Shown one piece after another: positions 18,970-29,559 of a stretch of DNA of 64,000 nt (the first letter of the stretch is position 1; each line of letters opens with the position of its first letter). The stretch lies in contig NZ_AP025470.1 of NCBI RefSeq assembly GCF_024347375.1, forward strand, positions 1,116,001 through 1,180,000, read 5' to 3'. The stretch is from Vibrio coralliirubri (lineage in GTDB: Bacteria; Pseudomonadota; Gammaproteobacteria; Enterobacterales; Vibrionaceae). The notes beneath the pieces are model-generated. The model was not told the DNA's origin and searched no databases. It was given only the letters and a program-made list of their open reading frames with translations. Position numbers and translations under genes: made by a program.

Positions 18970-20562
18970 TTAATGGCCACCAGAGATAACTGGAGCAACG
19001 ACTTCACCAGTGCGTTGAATGATCCAACCTGCATCATAGAACCATGCTGTCATTGGCTCTACGAAGAACACAATGCCTGCTAGGCCAACCAGTGCCAATA
19101 CGATGGTGTATGGCAACGCCATGATAACCATGCGGCCGTAAGACAATCTAATTAACGGAGCAAGTGCTGATGTTAATAGGAATAGGAATGCAGCCTGGCC
19201 GTTTGGCGTAGCAACAGAAGGTAGGTTAGTACCAGTGTTGATAGCAACAGCAAGTAGGTCGAACTGATCACGAGTAATGATGCCTTCAACCAGTGCAGTT
19301 TTCACTTCGTTGATGTAAACCGTACCGACGAACACGTTATCTGAAACCATCGATAGAATACCGTTGGCAACATAGAAGAGTGCAAGTTGCGCGCCTTTAT
19401 CTTCAACGTGAAGTACTGCATCGATCACTGGCTTAAATAGCCCTTGATCAATGATTACCGCAACGACAGCGAAAAAGACAGCAAGAAGTGCAGTAAATGG
19501 CAGTGCTTCTTCAAAGGCTTTACCCATCGAGTGCTCTTCAATTACACCAGTAAATGCCGTTGCTAAGATGATCACTGAAAGGCCAATCAAACCCACTTCA
19601 GCGACGTGAAGCGCAAGGCCAACAATCAGCCAAACTGCGATTGCACTTTGAACCCATAGTTTTGCTACGTCTTGCTTGGTGCGGTTTGCACGTTCTTTGT
19701 TGTCAAACTCAACCAAGATTTGGCGAACATTCATTGGCAGCTCAGCACCGTAACCAAACACTTTGAATTTCTCGACAAGTGCACAAGTTAAAATACCGCA
19801 GAAGAAAACAGGCAGTGTTACTGGCAGCATACGGATGATAAATTCACCGAACTCCCAACCTGCTTGCTTAGCAATTACCAAGTTTTGTGGTTCACCTACC
19901 ATGGTCATTACACCACCCAGTGCTGTACCCACACCAGCGTGCATTAGCAGTGAACGTAGGAAAGCACGGTAGTTTTCTAGGTCATCACGAGTTAGCTCTG
20001 AGATCTCTTCATCATGAGTATGATCGTGCGAAGACGTTGTGCCCTTGCCTGATGCAACCTTGTGGTAGATAGAGTAGAAGCCGACCGCAACGCTAATAAC
20101 TACGGCGATTACTGTCAGTGCATCTAGGAATGCTGATAAGAAAGCGGCAGCAACACAGAAGGCAACAGAGAGTAAAATTTTAGATTGGATGCCAAGCAAG
20201 ATCTTCGTGAAAATGAACAAAAGCAGTTCTTTCATGAAGTAAATGCCAGCAACCATGAATACGAGCAAGAGTAATACAGGAAGGTTTGCTTGCAGCTCGT
20301 GATAAACCATTTCTGGTTTGGTCATGCCAATGGCGACTGCTTGAATAGCTAATAGACCACCCGGTTGAAGTGGGTAGCATTTGAGAGCCATAGCTAGAGT
20401 GAAAATAAACTCAACCACCAATAGCCAGCCCGCAACAAATGGGTCAACTAGGAAGAAAACAAACGGGTTGATGATTAAAAAGGAAATGATGGCAAGTTTA
20501 TACCAATCAGGAGCTTTACCAAGGAAGTTCTTGATAAAAGCGTTTCCGAGAGACATCGGCAT
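18970..20562 (-). CDS. nhaB: Na+/H+ antiporter NhaB
   Basis: 530 residues with about twelve membrane spans. It starts [20 protein letters not shown], which corresponds position by position to the start of E. coli NhaB. Long near-identical stretches are recognisable, such as [20 protein letters not shown]. It exports sodium in exchange for protons at the inner membrane, which is central to sodium homeostasis in a marine organism. It is divergent from fadR across 640 bp, the same neighbour relation as in enterobacteria. Confidence 0.97.
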   Translation of the reverse strand: MPMSLGNAFIKNFLGKAPDWYKLAIISFLIINPFVFFLVDPFVAGWLLVVEFIFTLAMALKCYPLQPGGLLAIQAVAIGMTKPEMVYHELQANLPVLLLLVFMVAGIYFMKELLLFIFTKILLGIQSKILLSVAFCVAAAFLSAFLDALTVIAVVISVAVGFYSIYHKVASGKGTTSSHDHTHDEEISELTRDDLENYRAFLRSLLMHAGVGTALGGVMTMVGEPQNLVIAKQAGWEFGEFIIRMLPVTLPVFFCGILTCALVEKFKVFGYGAELPMNVRQILVEFDNKERANRTKQDVAKLWVQSAIAVWLIVGLALHVAEVGLIGLSVIILATAFTGVIEEHSMGKAFEEALPFTALLAVFFAVVAVIIDQGLFKPVIDAVLHVEDKGAQLALFYVANGILSMVSDNVFVGTVYINEVKTALVEGIITRDQFDLLAVAINTGTNLPSVATPNGQAAFLFLLTSALAPLIRLSYGRMVIMALPYTIVLALVGLAGIVFFVEPMTAWFYDAGWIIQRTGEVVAPVISGGH

Positions 20563-21202
20563 GTTAATACTCTTTTATGTTGATTATGAATAGACAAGCA
20601 ATACAACATTTTGAGAATCGAGCTATAGAAATTGTTAAAAACTATAACTAACAGTGACTTAGAAAAACTACATTCCATGTAATGTTCTGTGGTCTTGCCA
20701 AGTCACTCCCTTAGAAACTCAAGCACTGCTTATTTTTGAGCGCAACTCTACTCTTAGATAACATTTAGTCAACAGGAAAAGCCCTGTAGCACTAAAAATA
20801 CCTCTTTTTTGTTGAGAAACGCGATCAAAGTAGCGCAAGCATACCACTTAAAATGTGATAAAAACCGACTAGAATCAATATTTCAGCGAAATGATTGAAA
20901 ATTACAGAATAACGACGACTTATATATGATTATTACAACTTAATATTGCAAATTAATAGCTTTAAAAATATGATCAATCTCATTGATTTTAAAGAAAATT
21001 TGTTGTGTTAACGATTTGTTGAAATGGTGGTTTAGAGTCGCTTGCTTTACAAACCTGAGGTGCAAACGTGTGCTGAACTTTAGAGTTATAACTCTAATGG
21101 TATTTAGGGTGAGTAAAATTTTTGAGGGTGTTTCCGCTAGGTGTGAACTAGTGGTATGATGAGTAAATTAGAACAGAATAATTAAATTGGATTGAAGTGT
21201 AG
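20563..21202. promoter_or_regulatory. nhaB / fadR divergent intergenic region
   Basis: 640 bp without a convincing gene, AT-rich throughout. A possible fadR promoter is TTTCCG (21131-21136) with an 18-bp spacer to TATGAT (21155-21160). The dyad ATCAAT-CTC-ATTGAT at 20973-20987 is a candidate protein-binding site. No FadR operator of the enterobacterial type was found by eye. No tRNA or clear small RNA was seen, although the length would allow one. Confidence 0.35.
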
Positions 21203-22042
21203 ATGGTCATTAAGGCGAAGAGCCCGGCAGGATTTGCAGAGAAGTATATCATTGAAAGTATTTGGAATGGCCGTTTCCCTCCAGGTTCTATCTTGCCCGC
21301 AGAGCGTGAGCTTTCTGAGCTGATTGGTGTTACACGTACTACGCTTCGTGAAGTACTACAACGTCTTGCTCGTGATGGTTGGTTGACAATCCAACACGGC
21401 AAACCCACTAAAGTTAACCAGTTTATGGAAACCTCAGGTCTTCATATCCTTGATACGCTAATGACGTTGGACGTTGATAACGCAAGCAAAATGGTAGAAG
21501 ACCTGCTTGCTGCTCGTACTAATATCAGCCCGATCTTTATGCGTTATGCATTCAAAGCAAACAAAGAAGCTTCAGAGCGTACTATCAGTAACGTAATTGA
21601 ATCTTGTGAAGCGTTACTTGCGGCACCAACTTGGGATGAGTTCCTAGAATCGTCGCCATACGCTGATAAGATCAAACAAGCGGTAAAAGAAGATTCAGAA
21701 AAAGATGAAGCGAAACGTCAGACGATCTTAATCGCGAAGACTTTCAACTTCTATGATTACATGCTTTTCCAACGTTTGGCATTCCACTCAGGCAACCAGA
21801 TTTACGGCCTGATCTTTAACGGTGTGCGTAAACTGTATGACCGTATCGGTAGCTACTACTTCTCTAACCCAGAAGCACGACGTTTAGCGATGGACTTTTA
21901 TAAAGAGCTGTTCATTATCTGTGAAAGTGGTGAGCGCGAAACGTTGCCATTAGTGATTCGTAACTACGGTATCGCAAGTGCACAAGTTTGGAATGAAATG
22001 AAAACGACATTACCAACGAACTTCACTGAAGACGACAGCTAA
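21203..22042 (+). CDS. fadR: Fatty-acid metabolism regulator FadR (Vibrio-type, 279 residues)
   Basis: It has an N-terminal GntR winged helix (about 1-75; [24 protein letters not shown] is split between recognition and wing elements). The C-terminal helical domain binds acyl-CoA. E. coli FadR is 239 residues; here an extra block of about 40 residues lies around 138-177 (from roughly APTWDEF to KDEAKR). The same insertion is described for Vibrio cholerae FadR, where it creates a second acyl-CoA site. It represses fatty-acid degradation and activates unsaturated fatty-acid synthesis genes. The start [16 protein letters not shown] matches the family. Confidence 0.97.
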   Translation: MVIKAKSPAGFAEKYIIESIWNGRFPPGSILPAERELSELIGVTRTTLREVLQRLARDGWLTIQHGKPTKVNQFMETSGLHILDTLMTLDVDNASKMVEDLLAARTNISPIFMRYAFKANKEASERTISNVIESCEALLAAPTWDEFLESSPYADKIKQAVKEDSEKDEAKRQTILIAKTFNFYDYMLFQRLAFHSGNQIYGLIFNGVRKLYDRIGSYYFSNPEARRLAMDFYKELFIICESGERETLPLVIRNYGIASAQVWNEMKTTLPTNFTEDDS

Positions 22043-22094
22043 GCCATAGATTTACTATTGTTGTTCCTGTTTAGTCAGTGACGTAAAGAAAACG

Positions 22095-22134
22095 AAAAAG
22101 CGGCGAGATAATTGAATTATCTCGCCGCTTTTTA
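22095..22134 (+). terminator. Terminator of fadR
   Basis: An 18-bp stem (22095-22112 with 22116-22133) with loop TGA, flanked by A and T runs. Confidence 0.93.
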
Positions 22135-22211
22135 TTTATCTGTCGTTACTAGAAAATTATCCGTGGGTCAGTTACTTACCTATGACGAGTGATTTATCTA
22201 GGAGTAGCGAC

Positions 22212-22691
22212 TTAACCCGCAAACTCTTCTGAGTCTGGGCGGTTGGTAAATTGCACGCCGTTTAGAAAATCGCAAAGTAGTTGGTCTTCACACACTTTGT
22301 AGTTTTTGTTTTCTGGCTTGCGGAAGTAAGCGCCGATTTCGTACTTGCTCAAACTGATGCCAACCACTTCTAGTACGTCCAAAACATCTTCTGCTTTCAT
22401 GTTTAATGCGATACGAAGCTTCATGAAGATCATGTTGTTCGTTAGTGCAACTTCAGGTTTAGGTTGCTCGCCTTCTTTTTTGCCACGCTTAAGGTTGATG
22501 AAACCATTTAGGAATACCGCTAACTCTTTATCTTTCATCTTAGAGCATGACTTGTCGTTGTCGTCTTTTAGCCAGTTAATCACTTGGTCATGAGCAACGG
22601 TCACATCAGCTTGTTCGATAGCTTTGATGATTTGTGCATTTTTAAGGTTTAGTGCGTGTTGAATACGACGCAAGATTTCGTTGTTAGTCAC
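22212..22691 (-). CDS. yehS: DUF1456 protein YehS
   Basis: 159 residues made of two similar DUF1456 repeats of about 65 residues. The first begins at NNEILRRIQHALNLKNAQII and the second at NNMIFMKLRIALNMKAEDVL; each ends in a short motif with FLNG. It matches E. coli YehS in length and pattern. The function is unknown. The start is GTG at 22691, with AGGA about 8 bases upstream. It is convergent with fadR and 223 bp downstream of metG, with a terminator in between, so it is likely to be independently transcribed. Confidence 0.85.
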   Translation of the reverse strand: MTNNEILRRIQHALNLKNAQIIKAIEQADVTVAHDQVINWLKDDNDKSCSKMKDKELAVFLNGFINLKRGKKEGEQPKPEVALTNNMIFMKLRIALNMKAEDVLDVLEVVGISLSKYEIGAYFRKPENKNYKVCEDQLLCDFLNGVQFTNRPDSEEFAG

Positions 22692-22827
22692 TGGGAATTC
22701 CTAAAAAGGGTTTTAGAGTAAAGAGGTGCTGGTTTCGCCTATTTTTGTCGACGAACCAATTTCTACTCTACATAGCATAGTTGACGGCGACTCTAACAGA
22801 GAACGCTAATTTTCGGTAGATATAAAA

Positions 22828-22877
22828 AATCCCCAATGCTGATTCACTCTTTCAAGTCAAAAAATGCATTAGGGATT
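22828..22877 (-). terminator. Terminator of metG
   Basis: A 12-bp stem with one G-U pair (22828-22839 with 22866-22877) reads on the - strand into six T residues. Confidence 0.82.
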
Positions 22878-22913
22878 TAGTGATGGGTGCTTGTTATCTG
22901 ACTGGAGTCAGAA

Positions 22914-24974
22914 TTACATTACACGCATACCAGGTTGAGCACCTTCGTGTGGCTCAAGGATCCATAGGTCGCTGCCGCCAGGGCCCGCTGCCAGGATCAT
23001 GCCTTCTGACATACCAAACTTCATCTTACGAGGTTTTAGGTTGGCTACCATTACAGTTAGCTTGCCTTCTAGCTCTTCAGGTTTGTATGCTGATTTGATA
23101 CCAGAGAATACTTGGCGAGTCTCACCACCGATGTCCAGTTGGAACTTCAGTAGTTTGTTCGCTTTTGGTACTTCTTCACAAGAGATGATACGAGCAATAC
23201 GCATGTCTACTGCTGCAAAGGCATCGAACTCAATCTCGTCTGCGATTGGCTCTTTGTCTAGCTCAGTTTGGCTTGCTTGCTCTTTTTCAGCTTCTGCTTT
23301 TTCTTTTGCTGCTGCTTCAGCGGCTGCATCTTCTTTAGAAGACTCAACCATTGCTTCCACTTTCTTAGGGTCAATACGGTTGAATAGCGCTTTGAACTTA
23401 GTGATCTCGTGATCAGTTAGCGGAGTCGCAATCGCTTCCCACGTTAGTTCTTCGTTTAGGAAAGCTTCAGTGCGAGCTGCAAGCTCTGGCATTACTGGTT
23501 TCAGGTAAGCCATCAGTACGCGGAATAGGTTAATACCTACAGAAGAAACTTGTTGAAGCTCAGCTTCTTTGCCTTCTTCTTTTGCAAGAACCCAAGGTGC
23601 TTTTTCGTCAATGTACTGGTTAGCTTTATCCGCTAGTGCAGTGATTTCACGGATAGCACGGCTGAATTCACGAGTCTCGTATAATTCACCGATACGCTCA
23701 GCAGCAGCAACGAATTCGTTGTATAGCTCAGGCTCTGCAAATTCAGCAGCTAGCTTGCCTTCAAAACGCTTAGTAATGAAGCCAGCGTTACGAGAAGCTA
23801 GGTTAACAATCTTGTTTACTACGTCAGCGTTTACACGTTGAGTGAAGTCTTCAAGGTTAAGATCTAAGTCATCGATGCGGCTGTTTAGTTTCGCAGCGTA
23901 GTAGTAACGTAGACACTCAGGGTCTAGGTGGTTTAGGTACGTGCTTGCTTTGATGAATGTGCCCTTCGACTTAGACATCTTCGCACCGTTCACTGTTACG
24001 TAGCCGTGTACGAATACGTTGTTTGGCTTACGGAAACCTGCGCCGTCTAGCATTGCTGGCCAGAATAGGCTGTGGAAGTAAACGATGTCTTTACCGATGA
24101 AGTGGTAAAGCTCAGTTGTGCTGTCTTTCTTCCAGTATTCATCGAAGTTTAGATCGTCACGCTTGTCACATAGGTTCTTGAAAGAAGCCATGTAGCCAAC
24201 AGGTGCGTCTAGCCATACGTAGAAGAACTTGTCTTTTTCGCCTGGGATTTCAAAGCCAAAGTAAGGTGCATCACGTGAGATATCCCACTGTTGCAGACCA
24301 GACTCAAACCATTCCTGCATTTTGTTTGCAGTTTCATTCTGTAGAGAGCCAGAACGAGTCCACTCTTTAAGCATGCTTTCGAACTGAGGTAGGTCGAAGA
24401 AGAAGTGCTCAGAGTCTTTCATTACTGGAGTTGCGCCAGAAACCGCTGATTTAGGGTTAATTAGCTCAGTTGGGCTGTATGTCTCACCACAGTTATCACA
24501 GTTATCACCGTACTGGTCTTCTGACTTACACTTAGGGCAAGTACCTTTTACGAAGCGGTCTGGTAGGAACATCTCTTTCTCAGGATCGAAAAGCTGAGAA
24601 ATAGTACGGCTAGAAATGAAGCCGTTCTTTTTAAGTTCTAGGTAGATGTGAGAAGCCAGTTCACGGTTCTCTTCGCTGTGTGTGCTGTGGTAGTTATCAA
24701 AGCTGATATCAAAGCCAGCGAAGTCTTTTTGGTGCTCTTCACTAACAGCAGCGATCATCTCTTCTGGCGTGATACCCATCTGTTGAGCTTTAAGCATAAT
24801 TGGCGTGCCGTGAGCATCGTCAGCACAGATGAAGTTTACAGTGTTGCCACGTAGACGCTGGTATCGAACCCAGATATCAGCTTGGATATGCTCAAGCATA
24901 TGGCCAAGGTGAATAGAGCCGTTAGCGTACGGAAGCGCACAAGTTACCAAAAGTTGTCTTGGATCAGTTGCCAT
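22914..24974 (-). CDS. metG: Methionyl-tRNA synthetase
   Basis: 686 residues. It is a class I synthetase with the HIGH-type motif HLGH (22-25) and a zinc knuckle ([17 protein letters not shown], about 145-161). KMSKS is in [10 protein letters not shown]. The C-terminal OB-fold tRNA-binding/dimerisation domain covers about 585-686, after a charged Ala/Glu/Lys linker. It charges tRNA-Met in the cytoplasm. It is divergent from apbC, as in many gammaproteobacteria. The ATG has only a weak ribosome-binding site. Confidence 0.98.
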   Translation of the reverse strand: MATDPRQLLVTCALPYANGSIHLGHMLEHIQADIWVRYQRLRGNTVNFICADDAHGTPIMLKAQQMGITPEEMIAAVSEEHQKDFAGFDISFDNYHSTHSEENRELASHIYLELKKNGFISSRTISQLFDPEKEMFLPDRFVKGTCPKCKSEDQYGDNCDNCGETYSPTELINPKSAVSGATPVMKDSEHFFFDLPQFESMLKEWTRSGSLQNETANKMQEWFESGLQQWDISRDAPYFGFEIPGEKDKFFYVWLDAPVGYMASFKNLCDKRDDLNFDEYWKKDSTTELYHFIGKDIVYFHSLFWPAMLDGAGFRKPNNVFVHGYVTVNGAKMSKSKGTFIKASTYLNHLDPECLRYYYAAKLNSRIDDLDLNLEDFTQRVNADVVNKIVNLASRNAGFITKRFEGKLAAEFAEPELYNEFVAAAERIGELYETREFSRAIREITALADKANQYIDEKAPWVLAKEEGKEAELQQVSSVGINLFRVLMAYLKPVMPELAARTEAFLNEELTWEAIATPLTDHEITKFKALFNRIDPKKVEAMVESSKEDAAAEAAAKEKAEAEKEQASQTELDKEPIADEIEFDAFAAVDMRIARIISCEEVPKANKLLKFQLDIGGETRQVFSGIKSAYKPEELEGKLTVMVANLKPRKMKFGMSEGMILAAGPGGSDLWILEPHEGAQPGMRVM

Positions 24975-25131
24975 ACTTAATAATTCGCTTTTTTGATAGG
25001 TATAAATTTGAGAGGTAATACTACTTTATAACGTGTGATACGCCAAGGTATCAGACAAAGGATTCCCCTAGTTTTTTAGGGGTTCAGTCTTCATCTCGTG
25101 GGTGATAGCATAAATAAAAAAAGGAGCCCCA

Positions 25132-26208
25132 ATGCGTAACTTTACTTCTAAGCAAGATTTCTGTTCATGGTTGAATGAGTTCGAGTCACCAATCCTCATC
25201 CCAGAGTGGGCGCTACACCAAAATATTGTATCGGTTGATCCGCGTGGATCATTTGTTATCACCTTGCCTTTTGCTGCTAATCAGCTCGCGGTTGAATTGG
25301 AACAGTGGATCCACTCTCAGATTGAACAACAGCTTGTTAGCGCTTTTCAGTTTGAAGTAAAAGTGAAGCCGTCTGCGCTAGAAACCACAGTCGCGACGCC
25401 ATTGAAGGGTGTTAAGAATATTATCGCTGTGACGTCGGCAAAGGGTGGGGTGGGTAAATCAACGACTTCAGTAAACCTTGCGCTCGCGTTATCTAAGTCT
25501 GGTTCAAAAGTGGGTTTGTTGGATGCGGATATCTACGGTCCATCAGTGCCTATGATGCTCGGCCAACTAGACGCGAAACCAGAAGTACAGAACAACAAAT
25601 GGATGATGCCAATCGAGGCGCATGGCATTTTCACTCACTCTATTGGCTATCTTGTGTCGAAAGATGATGCGGCAATCTGGCGTGGTCCTATGGCAGCGAA
25701 GGCTTTGGGGCAGCTAGTTAATGAAACTGTATGGCCAGAGTTGGATTACCTTGTTATCGACATGCCACCGGGCACCGGTGATATTCAGCTGACGTTGTCG
25801 CAACAGATCCCAGTGACGGGCGCAGTAGTGGTGACCACTCCTCAAGATTTGGCATTAGCGGATGCGCGTAAAGGCGTAGCGATGTTCGATAAGGTAAGCG
25901 TGCCAGTGGCAGGCTTAGTTGAAAACATGAGCTATCATATTTGTAGTCACTGTGGTGAGAAAGAGCATATCTTTGGTGCTGGTGGTGCAGAAGCTATGTC
26001 AGAAGAGTTTTACCTCGATATTTTGGCACAGATCCCGCTTCATATTGATGTGCGAGAAGACATAGACGCAGGTTGCCCTACGGTGATTCGTCGTCCAGAC
26101 AGTGAACATACACGTCACTACTTAGAGCTTGCTGAGAATGTGGCTGCGAAGATGTTCTGGACCGGTAAGGCGAGACCAGAGGCGATTAACTTTTCTTTGG
26201 TTGAATAG
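25132..26208 (+). CDS. apbC: Iron-sulfur cluster carrier protein ApbC/Mrp
   Basis: 358 residues. A short N-terminal domain (about 1-90) precedes a ParA/MinD-like ATPase domain with the deviant Walker A motif KGGVGKST (104-111). The cluster-binding cysteines Cys271 and Cys274 are in HICSHCGEKEH. In this family a dimer bridges a 4Fe-4S cluster for transfer to apoproteins. AAGGAG lies just before the ATG. It is divergent from metG. A 6-bp hairpin (25065-25082) sits in the shared upstream region. Confidence 0.94.
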   Translation: MRNFTSKQDFCSWLNEFESPILIPEWALHQNIVSVDPRGSFVITLPFAANQLAVELEQWIHSQIEQQLVSAFQFEVKVKPSALETTVATPLKGVKNIIAVTSAKGGVGKSTTSVNLALALSKSGSKVGLLDADIYGPSVPMMLGQLDAKPEVQNNKWMMPIEAHGIFTHSIGYLVSKDDAAIWRGPMAAKALGQLVNETVWPELDYLVIDMPPGTGDIQLTLSQQIPVTGAVVVTTPQDLALADARKGVAMFDKVSVPVAGLVENMSYHICSHCGEKEHIFGAGGAEAMSEEFYLDILAQIPLHIDVREDIDAGCPTVIRRPDSEHTRHYLELAENVAAKMFWTGKARPEAINFSLVE

Positions 26209-26465
26209 CGAAAGATAATCAAAAATTTGTGTTAATCATGTTGGATTAGATAAACAACGCTTGGATTTAGGCTGATAGCCATTGGGGTTGTGCAAATAGT
26301 TGTAGGCAAGTTATTTGAAAGCAAACGATTGTATTCATTAAATGCATTGATATCATCAATTTGACTGCAATTAGCTAAAATGGCGACTAGAATCTATGTG
26401 CTTTAGCCCCTATAATCAGGCGGTTTATCTCTTCCCACCACCAAACCATATCGGGTGCAAAATTA

Positions 26466-27107
26466 ATGTCTGATAATAATCAATGTGTCATCGTAGGTAT
26501 CGCTGGCGCTTCAGCTTCAGGAAAAAGTCTGATTGCTAGTACAATTTATAATGAATTGCGCGAAAAAGTAGGCGACCATCAAATTGGTGTTATCACGGAA
26601 GATTGCTATTACAGCGACCAAAGCCACTTGAGTATGGAAGAGCGTGTTAAAACTAACTACGATCACCCAAATGCACTAGATCATGATCTTTTATGTGAAC
26701 ATCTACAGCAGCTAATGAGTGGCAACGCCGTAGAAGTTCCTGAATACAGCTACACAGAGCACACACGTACTTCTGAAACGACTACACTTACTCCAAAGAA
26801 AGTGATCATTTTAGAGGGTATTCTGCTTCTAACAGACCCGCGTCTTCGTAAACTAATGCACGCAAGTGTGTTTATGGATACACCATTAGACATCTGTCTA
26901 CTACGCCGTGTTAAGCGTGATGTAGAAGAGCGTGGTCGTACAATGGACACTGTACTTAAGCAATACCAAGAAACAGTACGTCCAATGTTCATGCAGTTTA
27001 TCGAGCCTTCAAAACAACATGCAGACATCATCGTTCCTCGTGGTGGTAAAAACCGTATTGCGATTGATGTGCTAAAAGCGCACATTGCGAAGTTGTTGAA
27101 GTCTTAA
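26466..27107 (+). CDS. udk: Uridine kinase
   Basis: 213 residues. P-loop GASASGKS (14-21), then the nucleoside-binding segment EDCYYSDQ and [12 protein letters not shown]. It phosphorylates uridine and cytidine for pyrimidine salvage. There are 257 bp between apbC and this gene, so it probably has its own promoter; I could not choose one by eye. Two terminators follow. Confidence 0.97.
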   Translation: MSDNNQCVIVGIAGASASGKSLIASTIYNELREKVGDHQIGVITEDCYYSDQSHLSMEERVKTNYDHPNALDHDLLCEHLQQLMSGNAVEVPEYSYTEHTRTSETTTLTPKKVIILEGILLLTDPRLRKLMHASVFMDTPLDICLLRRVKRDVEERGRTMDTVLKQYQETVRPMFMQFIEPSKQHADIIVPRGGKNRIAIDVLKAHIAKLLKS

Positions 27108-27123
27108 TCGAATAAAATTTTGC

Positions 27124-27150
27124 CTAAGTGACTCACTTAGCTTTATTTTT
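27124..27150 (+). terminator. Terminator of udk
   Basis: A 7-bp stem (27124-27130 with 27134-27140), with loop ACT, is followed by CTTTATTTTTT. Confidence 0.75.
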
Positions 27151-27160
27151 TACCGAATCA

Positions 27161-27188
27161 GTGGCACTTTTATAGTGCCACTTTCTTT
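27161..27188 (+). terminator. Second hairpin between udk and asmA
   Basis: A perfect 8-bp stem (27161-27168 with 27174-27181) is followed by TTTCTTTT. It is probably a back-up terminator. Confidence 0.65.
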
Positions 27189-27213
27189 TGGAATCTAAGC
27201 AAGGAATATGCGG

Positions 27214-29340
27214 ATGAAGAAACTACTCATTTTCATAGCTGTACCAGTGTTTGTTGTCGTTGCAGCAATTCTGGCACTAGTGCTGTTAGTGAATCCCAAC
27301 CAATTTAAGCCATTAATTGTCGAACAAGCCCAAAAACACACAGGCCTAGAGCTCGTGATCGAGGGTGATATCAGCTGGCAATTCTTCCCATCCATTGGCT
27401 TTGAACTTGGTCAAACTGAATTACGTAATCCTGAAGGGTTCACCCAACCGAACCTATTCAAGGTTGATACCGTTGGCGTTGATGTTTCGGTTACTCCGCT
27501 ATTTAGCAACCAACTAGAGATAGGCAACATTACTCTAGATGGTGCAGAATTCTATTTAGAAACGCTTAAAGATGGTCGCAAGAACATTGATGCACTAACG
27601 CAAGCGTCAACGCCTCAAGAATCTGAGCCTGCAGCAGATACAAGTTCTGAATCAGCGCCTGCCCCTCAAGAGCAAACTACCACAGACGCATCGGGTTGGA
27701 CGATCAACCTTGCAGGCGTAACAGTATCAAACGCACTATTTGAAATGGACGACAAGCAAGCGGGTTCATTCACTAAGCTATACGATGTGTCTTTGAATCT
27801 TTCTGAGTTTGCCGTTGATACATGGACAACCGCGACGTTTGCGGCTTCTGGTGAAAACAACCAACAGAAGTTCTCTGCGGAAGGTAGCGCAGAATTCAAG
27901 TTAGCTGAAGGCTTCGCAAGTTACGCACTTCGTAATATTGACTTAAACGCTAAGTTCAATGATCCATCGACGTCGATTGAGTCAGCAAAAATTGGTTTGA
28001 ATACGTTTGAGTTCGATAAGGTAAACCAACTGACTTACGCTGTAATCGGTAACGTGGCTGGCCTTGACCTTGATCTTAAAGGTGGCGGTGAACTTACTGT
28101 TGATAGCGCGATTTCAAAAGTAACGCTGAACAAATTAACGTTAGACTCAACATTCAAAGGCGACACGCTTCCTCAGTCTCCAATGAAAGTCGACATGCTG
28201 TCTGACTTAAGCTTCGATCTTAACAAGAGCCACCTGAGCTTTGTGTTAGAGAAGCTACAAGCTAACGCTATTGCATTAGACGGTAAAGCAGACGTAACCC
28301 TATCTGAAATACCAAAGGTTCGTTTCTCTCTTCATAGCCCGGATATTGATTTGGACGAGTTCCTAGGCTTAGGCAATACAACAGAAACAGCGAGCACCGC
28401 TCCTTCTGGTTCTGCTGGTGGCTCAACGTCAAACTCAGGTAGTTCAGCTCCTGCTAAAGAAGTGGAACCTGATCTGTCGGCTCTGAAAACGTTAGACGTG
28501 AAAGGTGACATTACGATTGATAAGTTCAAGGCGAACAACGCGAAGATGCAGAATGTTAAAACGGCATTTTCGGTTAACCGTGGTATCGCAGAGCTAACTT
28601 CATTCACATCGAATCTTTACCAAGGCTCTATTTCAGCTACGGCTAAGCTAGACGCTCGTAAAACACCAGCAACTTACACGGCTAAGAAGAAAATCAAAGG
28701 CGTGAAAGTACAACCGTTACTGGTTGATGTTGCAGATAACGATATGCTGGAAGGTACCGGTAATATTGATGTCAACGTGAAAGGTAAGAGCTTAACTCCA
28801 ACAGGAATCAAGAAGAACCTTGTCGGTACTATCGCGATTAACTTTGAAGATGGTGCAGTTAACGGCATCAACGTAGCTCAACTGATTCGAGAAAACTACG
28901 CTAAGATCAAAGGCGAGAAAGTTGAAAGCACAAATGAAGCTCAAAAAACGGACTTCAGTGCAATGAAAGCGACACTGAAAGTCGACAAAGGTTGGGTTTC
29001 AACTAACGACTTATCTGCACAGTCGCCACTGTTACGTGTGACAGGCCAAGGTAAAGCGAACTTCATCAATGAAACCGTAGACTTCCTTGTTCGTACATCG
29101 ATTGTGGGTTCACTTGAAGGTCAGGGCGGTAAGAGCATCGACGATCTGAAAGATGTGACGATCCCAATTAAGGTAACTGGCCAGTGGGCTGCCCCGAAAT
29201 TCGCACTTGTTTTTGATGATGTGTTGAAGCAGAAAGCACAGAAAGAAATTGACCGTGGTGTGAACAAGCTAACGGACAAGATCAAAGACGAGAAAACTAA
29301 AGAAGCCGTTGATGGTTTATTGAAAGGTTTCTTTAACTAA
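27214..29340 (+). CDS. asmA: AsmA family protein
   Basis: 708 residues. An N-terminal membrane span (about 2-25) is followed by LVNPNQFKPLI and the AsmA N-terminal domain. A Ser/Pro/Thr-rich linker lies near 130-155 and another, rich in Gly and Ser, near 390-415. The C-terminal AsmA domain is rich in beta strands and includes the motif for hydrophobic-groove proteins. AsmA-like proteins are anchored in the inner membrane, extend into the periplasm, and affect outer-membrane lipid or protein homeostasis. An ATG two codons upstream (27208) is possible, but AAGGA is better spaced for 27214. Confidence 0.93.
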   Translation: MKKLLIFIAVPVFVVVAAILALVLLVNPNQFKPLIVEQAQKHTGLELVIEGDISWQFFPSIGFELGQTELRNPEGFTQPNLFKVDTVGVDVSVTPLFSNQLEIGNITLDGAEFYLETLKDGRKNIDALTQASTPQESEPAADTSSESAPAPQEQTTTDASGWTINLAGVTVSNALFEMDDKQAGSFTKLYDVSLNLSEFAVDTWTTATFAASGENNQQKFSAEGSAEFKLAEGFASYALRNIDLNAKFNDPSTSIESAKIGLNTFEFDKVNQLTYAVIGNVAGLDLDLKGGGELTVDSAISKVTLNKLTLDSTFKGDTLPQSPMKVDMLSDLSFDLNKSHLSFVLEKLQANAIALDGKADVTLSEIPKVRFSLHSPDIDLDEFLGLGNTTETASTAPSGSAGGSTSNSGSSAPAKEVEPDLSALKTLDVKGDITIDKFKANNAKMQNVKTAFSVNRGIAELTSFTSNLYQGSISATAKLDARKTPATYTAKKKIKGVKVQPLLVDVADNDMLEGTGNIDVNVKGKSLTPTGIKKNLVGTIAINFEDGAVNGINVAQLIRENYAKIKGEKVESTNEAQKTDFSAMKATLKVDKGWVSTNDLSAQSPLLRVTGQGKANFINETVDFLVRTSIVGSLEGQGGKSIDDLKDVTIPIKVTGQWAAPKFALVFDDVLKQKAQKEIDRGVNKLTDKIKDEKTKEAVDGLLKGFFN

Positions 29341-29364
29341 ACATTTTTGACTCGTATGTAAAAG

Positions 29365-29399
29365 AAGCGCCATTCCTACTATAGGAATGGCGCTTTTGT
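29365..29399 (+). terminator. Terminator of asmA
   Basis: A 13-bp stem (29365-29377 with 29383-29395) with a 5-base loop, followed by TTTTGTTTG. Confidence 0.9.
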
Positions 29400-29422
29400 T
29401 TGGATGCTTATAATACTTTCGA

Positions 29423-29547
29423 GAGATTCCCTATGACACTCGTCCCTCGTTCTAGGGAATGACGACAGGTGCTCGTCCATTATTTAGGGGAGTAACACTG
29501 AATCTTCGTCATCCTCGAGAGGGAGAATGACCGAGTCGGGGATCTCT
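29423..29547. repeat. Head-to-head pair of REP-like units (locus 1)
   Basis: Unit A (29423-29465) begins GAGATTCCC and ends AGGGAATGACGA. Unit B (29506-29547) is a diverged copy in the opposite orientation (on the - strand it begins GAGATCCCC and ends GAGGATGACGA). Each unit can fold on itself through its ends, and the pair can form a long cruciform. A second pair of the same family is at 37409-37545. The pair lies between the 3' ends of asmA and cobO. Confidence 0.75.
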
Positions 29548-29559
29548 GGTTGAGTGCGA

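Noticed and set aside
20563..21202. Possible small RNA gene between nhaB and fadR
   Set aside because: The gap is long enough, but I found no promoter-terminator pair or compact hairpin ending in T residues within it.
23014..23412. A Ser/Ala-rich ORF opposite the 3' part of metG
   Set aside because: Antisense shadow of the Ala/Glu/Lys linker and tRNA-binding domain of MetG.
26361..26416. Promoter for udk from TTGACT at 26361 or TATAAT at 26411
   Set aside because: The spacings to partner boxes are wrong (21 bp, or no -35 at all), so no promoter was called.
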